In this document: positions 7,833-15,493 of the stretch, in pieces
Layout: each line of letters begins with the position of its first letter
How positions within the stretch are numbered: the first letter of the stretch is position 1
Source: CAKZYD01 sp039814715
GTDB taxonomy: Bacteria > Pseudomonadota > Alphaproteobacteria > Sphingomonadales > CAKZYD01
DNA: 30,016 nucleotides
Reading direction: 5' to 3'
NCBI GenBank assembly: GCA_039814715.1
Contig: JBCCAR010000038.1
Location: 1 to 30,016, forward strand
Program-made: the position numbers and the translations under genes
Notes under the pieces: generated by a model
What the model was told of the DNA's origin: nothing
The model's database searches: none
What the model saw: only the letters and a program-made list of their open reading frames with translations

Positions 7833-8741
7833 ATGATGGCTTTAACCGCGACTCCAACCACCGGGCTTCGCTTGCTTCACGGCAGCTTGAAACCTTTGGT
7901 GGTTTTTTACGTCGGCGTTCCGCTTTTGACGGCAATTTTATTTGGGCTTAATCACTCAGGCAATGCCAAGCACATGGCGACTTGGGATTCCATATTTTAT
8001 TGGATGGGCATTACGTTTCCGCTTTGGTTCACTCTTGACGGGGCAAGCCGTGCTGCGAAAGTGATCTTTAAACCATGGTCGCCGCAAATTTGGGTGAGCC
8101 TGCTGGTTGGATCGATCATCGCCATGGCGATCATCACGCCTTATCTACAATTCTACACGAGTTATGCGTTTTCGCTTTTCGCGCCGCAGATCGATTTTTA
8201 CCCGCCGCGAAACCTGGTCCAGTCCTGGCCTAACGTGGAGCATTTGGTAAAGTTTGGCGTTGTTCCGCTGTATTGGTTGGTAGCCACTTGGATTATTGCG
8301 CGCGTTTTCCAGTTTCCTCACTATATTGCCGATGAGCTTCTGCCTGCTTCTAGTCCAGCGACCGGCGACTCCATTTCTCAGCGAGCCCCTGTCGATGTTA
8401 ATGCAATTGAGCGTGTTGGTTTTTATGCGCTCATTCCGCATCGCTTAGGTCTTGATATATTAAGCATGCATGCAGAAGATCATTATGTGCGCGTTTCAAC
8501 GCGTGTTGGCGACACACTTATCCGGTACCGCTTTAACGATGCGGTGAAAGAAGCGTATCGCCTCGGCGGTGTCCAGATCCACCGCTCCCACTGGGTGCGC
8601 ATAGCGGCTATTGAAAAAATTGTACAAGATGAAGGTATTAAGAAAGTCAGGCTTGAGAACGGCAATCTCGTCCCCGTCAGCAGATCTTACCTAGGGGTGC
8701 TGAAAGCGATCAATGTCGTTCAGCACAACGAATTAATCTAG
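7833..8741 (+). CDS. Membrane-bound LytTR-domain transcriptional regulator
   Basis: This 302-residue protein combines an N-terminal membrane part with a C-terminal LytTR DNA-binding domain. Four hydrophobic segments lie at about 21-39, 53-69, 86-104 and 141-158. The LytTR domain spans about 197-298, with the characteristic DHYVRV, IHRSHWVR and NLVPVSRSYLGVLK segments. There is no receiver domain, so signal sensing is likely by the membrane part. It lies 43 bases after the cytochrome c gene on the same strand and may regulate the surrounding exported-protein genes. The ribosome site is weak, and ATG at 7836 is an equal start candidate. Its last 9 bases overlap the end of the convergent lipoprotein gene. 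Confidence 0.88.
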   Translation: MMALTATPTTGLRLLHGSLKPLVVFYVGVPLLTAILFGLNHSGNAKHMATWDSIFYWMGITFPLWFTLDGASRAAKVIFKPWSPQIWVSLLVGSIIAMAIITPYLQFYTSYAFSLFAPQIDFYPPRNLVQSWPNVEHLVKFGVVPLYWLVATWIIARVFQFPHYIADELLPASSPATGDSISQRAPVDVNAIERVGFYALIPHRLGLDILSMHAEDHYVRVSTRVGDTLIRYRFNDAVKEAYRLGGVQIHRSHWVRIAAIEKIVQDEGIKKVRLENGNLVPVSRSYLGVLKAINVVQHNELI

Positions 8742-9191
8742 GTCAGCGGACGGTGGCCACTTATCAAATAAAGCAACAGTGTAAATTCCAGATCCATCTC
8801 GCAATGGCTTGATATTATTCTGGTATTCATCGGAGTTCCACATGGTCTCCAAAGCAAGTTTGCACGGATAACGCTCAATCACAAAGCCGCGGTCGTCTGG
8901 CCACTCCCCCTCGAGCAAAAGAGTGGGCGGGCTCACGGCCAGATATTCTCCGCCGTGGCGTGAGACAATTTTAGAGGCCCGCAACGCTTTTCCATAAGCA
9001 GCACTCTTCTTACGGTTCAGGTTTTCAATCGAGACCACCAGATATACAGGTCGCTCGCAAGGCTGACCTTGAAACTGGGCTTGCGATGCCTGATCTTCAG
9101 CACTCCAGGACAAGGACCTGTCTCGATCACAACCTGCCAGCGCAACCACACACAGTGCGGCAGCGCAAAATTTGACTAACGCTGTGGTCAA
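8733..9191 (-). CDS. DUF1330-type lipoprotein
   Basis: This 152-residue protein has a lipoprotein signal ending VALAGC (Cys21), so it should be membrane anchored. The rest matches the DUF1330 ferredoxin-like fold in layout: YGKALRASKIVSRHGGEYLA, then LLEGEWP, FVIERYP and SDEYQNNIKPLRDGS. Small DUF1330 proteins are usually cytoplasmic and unlipidated, so an anchored version is uncommon in my experience. The start is a TTG at 9191, supported by AAAGGA seven bases upstream and by the lipoprotein signal that follows immediately. It is 26 bases downstream of the TBDR gene on the same strand, hence likely co-transcribed and functionally linked to uptake. Its 3' end overlaps the LytTR gene by 9 bases. 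Confidence 0.8.
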   Translation of the reverse strand: MTTALVKFCAAALCVVALAGCDRDRSLSWSAEDQASQAQFQGQPCERPVYLVVSIENLNRKKSAAYGKALRASKIVSRHGGEYLAVSPPTLLLEGEWPDDRGFVIERYPCKLALETMWNSDEYQNNIKPLRDGSGIYTVALFDKWPPSADLD

Positions 9192-9217
9192 AAACAGATC
9201 CTTTCCAGGGAGAAACT

Positions 9218-11434
9218 CTAAAAGCGAAAATCTGCTCGAATACCGTAAGATGCATTCTCACGAAGGGTCAGCAAATAGGACGGCGTAAACGACGTAAAGT
9301 CAGAAAAGATGGTCGCAAACGCAGGCGTATCATCACTAAGCAAATTACGCCCATAGAGTGTCAACGTCACATTTTCTGCCTCGAGGCCAATGCTTGCATT
9401 GACCAAGTTGAGCCCATCAATAAACGCCGTGTTGAGCTCACTGGTAAATTGGCGCGAGCGGTAAGAATAGTTGCCGCGCGCGAACCATGACCAGCCTGCA
9501 AAACCTGGCAGCTCATCCGTATAATCGGCTGCAAAGGTAAAGTTATGGCGGGGCGAATTTTGAAGCCGGTTGCCAGAAACATCTGTTAATGGCTGGCCCG
9601 CTGGGTTCACGTCATCAAGACGGTCTGTCAGAAAGTCAGTAAACTCGGCGTTATTGTAGGAATAGGTGATACGGGTACTGAACTGCTCGTTCCACTGGTT
9701 GTTGTTTTCAACTTCGAAACCAATACTGCGCGATCCCCCAGCATTCGTATCGATCACCGATGTTGGCGTGGGCGCGTCAGGCGTTTCTTGTAGTGTCGGG
9801 ATGACCTGGCCGTTCCAGTCGATGTAATATGCGGTAAAGTTGATCTGGCCTGCGCCGTCGAAATACGTGTGCTTTGCGCCGATCTCGAAGTTCCACATGG
9901 TTTGTTCTTCAACAATCACGAACTCTTCGGGAATCCCTGCCGTCGTATTAAAATCACCAGGCTGATTGCCTCGGGACACCAGCGCATAAAGTAGCGTATC
10001 GTCTGAGAGTTTATAATCGAGCACAACGCGTGGTAGGAATTTGCTGAACGTCTGGTTTAAATCAACACCGCCCTCGTCGCGCTCTTCGCGTGTAACATCA
10101 TCATGGTTGAAGCGACCTTCAACCGTCAGCGTTAACGCGTCCGTGAAATCATATTCAACCGCTGCAAAGATACCAAAGTTTTGGACCTTGCGCGGATCAC
10201 TAAGCGATGTGAACGGGAAGGTGAGCGAGCTTTCCACGCGCTCAGACTCAAAGTAAATACCGCCAACCAACCAGCGCAGGCGCTCCTCTTGCGAAGACGT
10301 TAAAACCGCCTGCTGGGTGAAATCCCAATAGTCAGACGTGAACGTGAAGTTGCCGAAAAACGTTGCCGCAGGGAGGCCATCTCCATCTGCGGAGTTAATG
10401 TTGAAGTCTTCATTATAGGCGGTGATGAGCGACAAGGTCATGTCGCCTATTTCAAAATCACCGAACAAAGAGTAGCGCTCTTGATTGGTGAGGCGCCGAC
10501 CGCCCATAAATTCCAAAGTATCCAAGTTTAACGCAATTTGGCTGGGGATGGGCAGCTCGCCAGTGAAAAACTGGTTCACGCCGCTGTCGCGGTCAGGAAG
10601 GGAATTGTTATTCGATGCGGGCAGTAAGACCGACGCATTATGGCCATCGTCCAGCTCGGCGTGCTGGACGCGCGCACGAATTTCAGCGCCCTCCCAAGGC
10701 CGCCAGGTCAGAGAGCCTGCCACGCGAAATGTTTCTTCGGTTTGGACACGGTCGAGTGTGAGTGTATTCTGGAATTCACCATCATAACTGCCGTAGCCCG
10801 CATACACCCGGAACGCGAGCTTATCTTCGACAATGGGACCGCTTACGCCGCCGCTGACGCCAAATCGGGCATTCTCGCCATACTCCACGCGGCCGTGGGC
10901 TTGAAAATCAAATGTTGGTTTCTTGGAGATATAATTGACAGCGCCTGCAAAGGTCTGGCGACCGAAATAAACAGCCTGCGGGCCAAAGAGCACCTCCACC
11001 TGCTCGACGTCATCAAGGCCGATCGTGCGTGCAACACCGCCCACAAATACGCCATCATGAAAGAACGACGCCGTTTGATTGTCACGAAAGAAACTACCGA
11101 CAGAAAACCCTCGGATAAATGGCTGCTCATTTTGGCGAGAATTATTTTGCATCGCAAAGCCAGGCGTCAACTCTGCCAGGTCCGTGATGTCGGTAATGAC
11201 CAGCGAGTTTATCTGGCTTTCATCAAAGGCTACAATTGCTAGAGGGACATCTGTCAGCAACTCCACGCGTCGCCGTGCCGACACAGTAATGACTTCCAAA
11301 AGGCTTGTATCTTCGTTTACCCCCGCCAACGATTGCGCCGCCGCGGGCATGGTTGCCGCGCTTCCAATCAATATGGACAACGCACTGACCGCTTGAAGGT
11401 GTTGCTTTTTAAAAGACAAAAAATTTGCTGACAT
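9218..11434 (-). CDS. TonB-dependent outer-membrane receptor
   Basis: This 738-residue protein is a TBDR of the FecA/CirA-like type common in sphingomonads and relatives. The ATG at 11434 is chosen because AGGGGA lies 7 bases upstream and a signal peptide starts there, ending AAAQ near residue 34. The longer frame to 11584 would put 50 residues before the signal. After the signal comes the TonB box region (EVITVSARRR), then the plug domain with QVEVLFGPQAVYFGRQTFAG, and then a beta-barrel rich in alternating aromatic strands. It ends in DFRF with the terminal Phe expected for outer-membrane barrels. It probably imports a substrate too large or hydrophobic for porins. The downstream DUF1330 lipoprotein gene is 26 bases away. 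Substrate unknown. Confidence 0.93.
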   Translation of the reverse strand: MSANFLSFKKQHLQAVSALSILIGSAATMPAAAQSLAGVNEDTSLLEVITVSARRRVELLTDVPLAIVAFDESQINSLVITDITDLAELTPGFAMQNNSRQNEQPFIRGFSVGSFFRDNQTASFFHDGVFVGGVARTIGLDDVEQVEVLFGPQAVYFGRQTFAGAVNYISKKPTFDFQAHGRVEYGENARFGVSGGVSGPIVEDKLAFRVYAGYGSYDGEFQNTLTLDRVQTEETFRVAGSLTWRPWEGAEIRARVQHAELDDGHNASVLLPASNNNSLPDRDSGVNQFFTGELPIPSQIALNLDTLEFMGGRRLTNQERYSLFGDFEIGDMTLSLITAYNEDFNINSADGDGLPAATFFGNFTFTSDYWDFTQQAVLTSSQEERLRWLVGGIYFESERVESSLTFPFTSLSDPRKVQNFGIFAAVEYDFTDALTLTVEGRFNHDDVTREERDEGGVDLNQTFSKFLPRVVLDYKLSDDTLLYALVSRGNQPGDFNTTAGIPEEFVIVEEQTMWNFEIGAKHTYFDGAGQINFTAYYIDWNGQVIPTLQETPDAPTPTSVIDTNAGGSRSIGFEVENNNQWNEQFSTRITYSYNNAEFTDFLTDRLDDVNPAGQPLTDVSGNRLQNSPRHNFTFAADYTDELPGFAGWSWFARGNYSYRSRQFTSELNTAFIDGLNLVNASIGLEAENVTLTLYGRNLLSDDTPAFATIFSDFTSFTPSYLLTLRENASYGIRADFRF

Positions 11435-11956
11435 GAAACCATCCCCTGGTGCTTCGGCAGATTGAACCGCCCTTTTTCTAACGTCTTCCGCATTCAACAT
11501 TGCCGCCGGATTAAATCCTGCCGCAGCAAAAGTTGAACGCTGCCTGTTCAAAGCTACAGTCCTCCCCGCCAAACAGGGAAACATGTCGCCTGCAGACTAT
11601 CAAAGGCGCTGCTCACACTTGACGCGGACCCGCCTGTCGTGAATTGCGATTGGCGTAACAGGGCCTGACACATCGGTAATGGTAGCAGTCGCGCGTGATC
11701 ATCGGCTGAACACTGACACAGGCGCGTTCCTTGCTTTCTCGGCGCAAGATCCTGTCCCGCGCGGATTGGGCACAGTTTTTAGATTTCCACTTTTGGCGTC
11801 AGCATATTTAAAGGACTGTCGCTCGCGAAGATGGTTTCAACGTTTTAGAGAATGATAATTTCGTTTCAGGCTCATTGAACCTCAATCTGCGGATCGCCAC
11901 CAAAGACTGTATTCAAAAGGCACCGCCGTTTGTTTCACACATATAAGCCGGAAAGA
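11435..11956. other. Long non-coding stretch upstream of the TonB receptor
   Basis: About 520 bases lie between the receptor start and the end of the threonine dehydratase gene. No protein or RNA gene was recognised on either strand. The promoter of the receptor should be in the first 150 bases or so. A second GGGGAGG lies on the minus strand about 135 bases upstream of the chosen start, but no sensible signal peptide follows it. The stretch 11840-11870 is AT-rich (AATGATAATTTC) and only loosely resembles a Fur box. Confidence 0.4.
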
Positions 11957-12949
11957 TCATAGGGGCCGCCCCTGCGCGCTCACGACCTCTGCAATGAGGC
12001 CTGGATCGACATTTCCTCCAGAGAGCACCACGCCAACTGATCTCCGGGCCAAATCAAGCTTGCTGGATAAAGCCGCCGCTAGGGCCACTGCGCCGCCGGG
12101 TTCGACCACCAGTTTCAAGCTATCAAAGGCAAAGCGCATCGCCTCTTTTACCTGCGCATCGGTGACGCTAAGGCCGCCGACCAACGTATGTTGATTAATA
12201 TCAAATGTCAGCGAACCGGGTGTTGGCGCAAGCAGCGCGTCACAAAACGAGCGCGCACCTGGGTCATTTGCCTCGCGCTGGCCAGATTGAAGTGATCGTT
12301 CATGGTCATTGAATTCTGCTGGTTCGACTGAATACACCTCGGTCTTAGGACTCAGGGCCTTGAACGCTGTTGACATGCCGGCAATGAGGCCGCCACCGCC
12401 GCAACAGACCAGCAGGACATCGAGCGCTTCACCGCGCGCCGTCATTTGCTTTACAAGCTCCAATCCAGCCGTTCCTTGCCCGGCAATGATGTGCGAATCA
12501 TCATATGACGGCACTAAAACCCACCCACGCTCTTTAGATAATCGGTGCCCAATCTCTTCGCGGCTTTCCGTGTAACGATCATAGCCAATCACCTCTGCGC
12601 CATAGCCACGCGTTTTCTCGACTTTTACAGCTGGGGCGTCTTTCGGCATTACGATGGTAGCAGGGATACCCAAAATCTGGGCCGCTGCAGCAATGCCTTG
12701 AGCGTGGTTTCCAGAGGACCACGCGACCACGCCCGCACGGCGCTCTTCGGCGCTGAGTTGAAGCAGTCGGTTCAAGGCGCCGCGGAATTTAAAGGACCCT
12801 GTGCGCTGCAAATTCTCTGGCTTTAGAAACACCCGCGCACCCACTGCTACATCTAAGACAGCGCTCGTCATAACGGGAGTTTGGACCGCATGGTCTTGGA
12901 TCCGGCCCGCCGCCGCTTGGATATCAGCCAGGCTTATTGAAAACGGCAT
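11957..12949 (-). CDS. PLP-dependent threonine/serine dehydratase (ammonia-lyase)
   Basis: This 330-residue fold-type II PLP enzyme deaminates L-threonine to 2-oxobutanoate and ammonia, or acts on serine. The PLP lysine is Lys54 in GSFKFRGA. The SSGNHAQG loop at 78-85 and the CCGGGGLIAG phosphate-binding loop in the second half are the usual signatures. It has no C-terminal ACT regulatory domain, so it resembles the catabolic or biodegradative short form rather than the biosynthetic IlvA. Serine racemase or a hydroxyaspartate dehydratase of the same family cannot be excluded. The ribosome site is weak. A 46-residue fragment resembling a response-regulator start ends 7 bases upstream on the same strand. 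It does not look functionally tied to the neighbouring NAD-related operon. Confidence 0.9.
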   Translation of the reverse strand: MPFSISLADIQAAAGRIQDHAVQTPVMTSAVLDVAVGARVFLKPENLQRTGSFKFRGALNRLLQLSAEERRAGVVAWSSGNHAQGIAAAAQILGIPATIVMPKDAPAVKVEKTRGYGAEVIGYDRYTESREEIGHRLSKERGWVLVPSYDDSHIIAGQGTAGLELVKQMTARGEALDVLLVCCGGGGLIAGMSTAFKALSPKTEVYSVEPAEFNDHERSLQSGQREANDPGARSFCDALLAPTPGSLTFDINQHTLVGGLSVTDAQVKEAMRFAFDSLKLVVEPGGAVALAAALSSKLDLARRSVGVVLSGGNVDPGLIAEVVSAQGRPL

Positions 12950-12956
12950 ATCAGCA

Positions 12957-13097
12957 CTACACTACATTCACCGCAACGGCGCAGACGTTCAGCCGATCAA
13001 ACAAGGTTTCGCGCTCATTAGAGTTGCCAACCGATTGAAGCCGCTGCACTTTCAAATGGCCCAGGCCTGTATTGTCCTCGATCATAAGCACGCGCAT
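12957..13097 (-). pseudogene. Fragment resembling the start of a response-regulator receiver domain
   Basis: A 46-codon frame begins MRVLMIEDNTGLG, which looks like the first beta strand and acidic pair of an OmpR-type receiver domain. After about 20 residues the resemblance fades and the frame stops, so no phospho-acceptor aspartate region or output domain follows. AAAGGA lies about 11 bases before the ATG. It ends 7 bases before the threonine dehydratase start. I take it as a decayed or truncated remnant. A chance resemblance over a dozen residues is the main alternative, and a translated leader peptide is another. Confidence 0.4.
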
Positions 13098-13357
13098 AAC
13101 AGGCACATTCCTTTCGTGTCGCTATACCTTTCAAGGCTCACAATGACATGAAGCGTGTCACAGAGTGTTAGCCGCCATAAAACAGGCAAGCCAGCTCTTA
13201 TTGATCCTACGCCGACCTACCCGGCAGACCCGAACGTGTCAGAGTGCGTATGCTGTGGCGGCACGCCAGCGGCGTCAAGACTTTGGCGATTGCCTGATAC
13301 GAGGATCGCGGGGCCGTACAGGAGGTAGTGCGACCCCAAGCCCTCAGGCTCTCGCTT

Positions 13358-13504
13358 ATGGCCTACGTGCTTGGTGTTTGCATGCAGTGCCGCTCGTTAT
13401 CAGACGCCGGTCGGCGTCTATTTTCCGCCTCTCGCGAGCGCCGCAAGGCCGCAAATGATGCCGATAGGTTGCGCAAATATTTGGCCAAGTTCGATTTAGA
13501 CTAG
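13358..13504 (+). CDS. Possible small ORF of unknown function (48 residues)
   Basis: The frame from the ATG at 13358 codes for 48 residues and ends in a charged helix-like segment (NDADRLRKYLAKFDLD). No domain is recognised. No properly spaced ribosome site is seen; AGGAGG at 13319-13324 is over 30 bases away. The helix-like tail looks like real protein more than random sequence, so it may be the C-terminal remnant of a lost gene. The inverted repeat at 13402-13419 lies inside it. Confidence 0.2.
   Translation: MAYVLGVCMQCRSLSDAGRRLFSASRERRKAANDADRLRKYLAKFDLD
13402..13424 (+). terminator. Terminator-like hairpin
   Basis: The arms AGACGCCG (13402-13409) and CGGCGTCT (13412-13419) are perfectly complementary, with a practical 4-base loop if the inner pair stays open. 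ATTTT follows on the plus strand. This would stop plus-strand transcripts, yet no confident plus gene lies upstream. On the minus strand, where the NAD-kinase-like operon ends, no T tract follows. It may therefore be the remnant of a lost gene's terminator. Confidence 0.35.
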
Positions 13505-13573
13505 CCCGCAGTTGCGACGCGTTGGACAGTGGTGCCTTTAGGCCGACACATAAAGGCCTGTGGATTGGCAAAC

Positions 13574-14467
13574 TTAAACAACAAGTGCCAGCCGTTTTTC
13601 CGCCACTCGAATTTGTGCCTGTACGCCCCAATCGAAGGGAAGGAAATCCTGTTCGATACCGTCGGCAAAAATGACGCCGCCTTCATTGATCCGGGAAGAC
13701 AAGCTAACCTGATTCTCTTTGTCGATTTCACCTGCCGCGATCTTGCAACCGGACGTCTTGCTCGGCCAGGGTTCTCGCGCAAAAAAGGCCGCGCGCGTTT
13801 CATTGGGCGCAATTTTAAAAACGCGTCCCGTTGCGGTCATAATTGATTTTGCCCAGCCTGTAAGCCCGGTACCTGTGGCAACGATCATACCAGAAGACGA
13901 TTGGAACTCTTCAGCGCCGCCGGCTTCAACAATATAGCGCGCGGACTGGTGCGAGCGGTGGCCGATGAAAAGCTCATTCAAGGCGAGCAAGCGAAGGCCT
14001 TCGCCTGCAACCGCTTCAATCATGGTGCGTGCTTCAATATCCACATCGTTGTTTGACGCACGCAATAAAAGAGAAGTCAGCGCAGCCGCAGGGTGCCGGC
14101 TGAGCACGCCTTCAGACGTGGCCGGGTCGGGCGTTACGCCAATCACCGGCTGACCATCCAAGTACTTCGCCAGATTTGCCACGAGACCGTCTTGTCCGAC
14201 AGGGACGACGATGTCGTTCGGGCCGAACAGAAATCGGCTTAGGTCTTCGCGCATGACGTGAACATAGGACCAATCCGCAGGGACCGCGCGCTTTGCAGCA
14301 GTGAGTGCGCGCCTTTCCAAAGCGTCACGCGCTTCTACGTCCCCTATGGCCTGGCCGCGCGTTGAGAGAAAGAAGTCCGCTTGCCCCCGCGTGCCGTGTT
14401 TGGCCAGCAGCGCGGCATATTCCGTCTGCCGACTGACCAATACAACACGCGGGTTGAGGCTACTCAT
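13574..14467 (-). CDS. NAD-kinase-like protein (ATP-NAD kinase superfamily)
   Basis: This 297-residue protein has the layout of the NAD kinase / diacylglycerol kinase superfamily. VVPVGQDGLVANLAKYL (about 87-103) stands at the place of the GGDGT nucleotide motif, keeping the aspartate (Asp93) but with Gln for the second Gly. LALNELFIGH (161-170) matches the conserved NE motif. SSGMIVATGTGLTGWAKS (191-208) corresponds to the SDGLIVSTPTGSTAY block of true NAD kinases. The deviations suggest a divergent branch rather than the housekeeping enzyme. The ATG at 14467 is chosen because GGAG lies 7 bases upstream, inside the SPFH gene end; an ATG at 14482 would overlap that gene. It is the third gene of a tight operon with an NrtR-like regulator and an SPFH protein. 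Confidence 0.78.
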   Translation of the reverse strand: MSSLNPRVVLVSRQTEYAALLAKHGTRGQADFFLSTRGQAIGDVEARDALERRALTAAKRAVPADWSYVHVMREDLSRFLFGPNDIVVPVGQDGLVANLAKYLDGQPVIGVTPDPATSEGVLSRHPAAALTSLLLRASNNDVDIEARTMIEAVAGEGLRLLALNELFIGHRSHQSARYIVEAGGAEEFQSSSGMIVATGTGLTGWAKSIMTATGRVFKIAPNETRAAFFAREPWPSKTSGCKIAAGEIDKENQVSLSSRINEGGVIFADGIEQDFLPFDWGVQAQIRVAEKRLALVV

Positions 14468-14468
14468 C

Positions 14469-15488
14469 TCACAGCTCCGCATTCTGCGGCGCCATTAGCG
14501 TTTTGGCTTGCTGCACGATGCCGGCGAGCATGTCTGGGCTGATGCTGAGGTTGTCAATCCTCTCGACCTTTTCAGCGAACGCCTGGGCGGCCAGCGCAAA
14601 CATAACGGCAGGCGGCACGTCGGCAACAGCGGCCATACGGGCCTTTTCCATCTCGGCCGCTGCTTGCTCGACAGCACGGATGCGCTTGGCTTCAGCCTCT
14701 GCGCTGATAATTTTGGCGTCACTGTCCGCCTCAACCAAAATCCGCGTCGCCGCAGCCTTAGCCTCCGCTTCAGAGCGTGCATTGGCGTCTTCGCGTGCAA
14801 TCAGATCTTGGCGGCGCTTGGCCAGCTCTATCTGATTTTGCAGTTCGTTTTCCGCGATGGCGCGTTCTTTATCCACTGCCAACGCCCGGCGAGAAAAGGT
14901 CGCTTCATCCGCCTTTTGCTGCAGGCTTTCAAATGTAGGCGCCTGAAGCGCGCGGAATAACTCTGAGCTGGGGGATAAGGCAGACACTCGAATACTGACA
15001 ACCTCAAGTCCCATGGCATCCAACGTCGGGTCTGCGCCGAAGCCAGCAGCAATCGTTGCCTGCACGGGCGACAAGCCCGCTTCCAGCAGAGCGCGCACGC
15101 CTTTGTCCTTTAAGTAGGCGTCACAGAATTCGCGCACCAGACCAGTCAAAACAGACTTGATTTGGTCCTCTGGTTTGCCAAGGCGCACACCTCTATTGAT
15201 GTCGATCCCAAAATCGATCCGCGTGGCTACTTTATCCGCATCAGCAACGCGCCATATCACAGACCCCTGAACCGCCAAATCCTGATAATCGGAAGACTGT
15301 CCTTTGATCATGAATATCAATTCACGGTCATTCATTGGAATTTCTGTCAGCGATGCGCCATTGGGGTCAAACCAGAAGGAGAGGCCGCGGCCAGACGTCT
15401 TTAGTTTGCCTTTGCGAAAATACTGAACGTGCTGCGATGCTTCAGCGCGCAATTGGTTGACTATAGCGTAGCGTTTAATTTGGGCCAT
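14469..15488 (-). CDS. SPFH/Band 7 domain protein without membrane anchor
   Basis: This 339-residue protein has an SPFH (stomatin/prohibitin/flotillin) domain in about residues 20-195. A long Ala/Glu/Lys/Arg-rich helical segment (about 195-290) is expected to form a coiled coil. A hydrophobic PPAVMFALAAQAF stretch and a short C-terminal tail follow. No N-terminal transmembrane helix is visible, unlike classical flotillins, so it is likely cytoplasmic or peripherally bound. SPFH proteins form large ring-shaped oligomers. The ATG at 15488 is preceded by GAGGAG, which is part of the last codons of the NUDIX gene; the gap between the genes is 5 bases. The following NAD-kinase-like gene starts one base after the stop. 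Such tight packing implies a joint function. Confidence 0.87.
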   Translation of the reverse strand: MAQIKRYAIVNQLRAEASQHVQYFRKGKLKTSGRGLSFWFDPNGASLTEIPMNDRELIFMIKGQSSDYQDLAVQGSVIWRVADADKVATRIDFGIDINRGVRLGKPEDQIKSVLTGLVREFCDAYLKDKGVRALLEAGLSPVQATIAAGFGADPTLDAMGLEVVSIRVSALSPSSELFRALQAPTFESLQQKADEATFSRRALAVDKERAIAENELQNQIELAKRRQDLIAREDANARSEAEAKAAATRILVEADSDAKIISAEAEAKRIRAVEQAAAEMEKARMAAVADVPPAVMFALAAQAFAEKVERIDNLSISPDMLAGIVQQAKTLMAPQNAEL

Positions 15489-15493
15489 TGATC

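Larger units (their letters stand above)
13098..13573. other. Gene-poor stretch, no confident gene
   Basis: This stretch separates the NAD-kinase-like gene from the dehydratase side. It holds a perfect 8-bp inverted repeat at 13402-13419 and a 48-codon plus-strand frame at 13358-13504, both listed separately. The other open frames are Arg- and Ser-rich shadow-like sequences without a recognisable domain. Together with the receiver-like fragment next to it, the stretch looks like degenerated former coding sequence. Confidence 0.35.

Noticed and set aside
10640..11242. Plus-strand open frame of 200 codons inside the TonB receptor gene
   Set aside because: It runs antisense to conserved plug and barrel sequence and has no ribosome site or domain.
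11848..11867. Possible Fur box (AATGATAAT core) upstream of the first TonB receptor
   Set aside because: Only about 12 of 19 positions agree with the classical consensus, the right half is poor, and the site lies over 400 bases from the receptor start.
13402..13424. Terminator for the NAD-kinase-like operon
   Set aside because: The T tract lies on the plus-strand side; in the direction of the minus operon no run of T follows, so the hairpin was listed only as a plus-strand terminator-like element.
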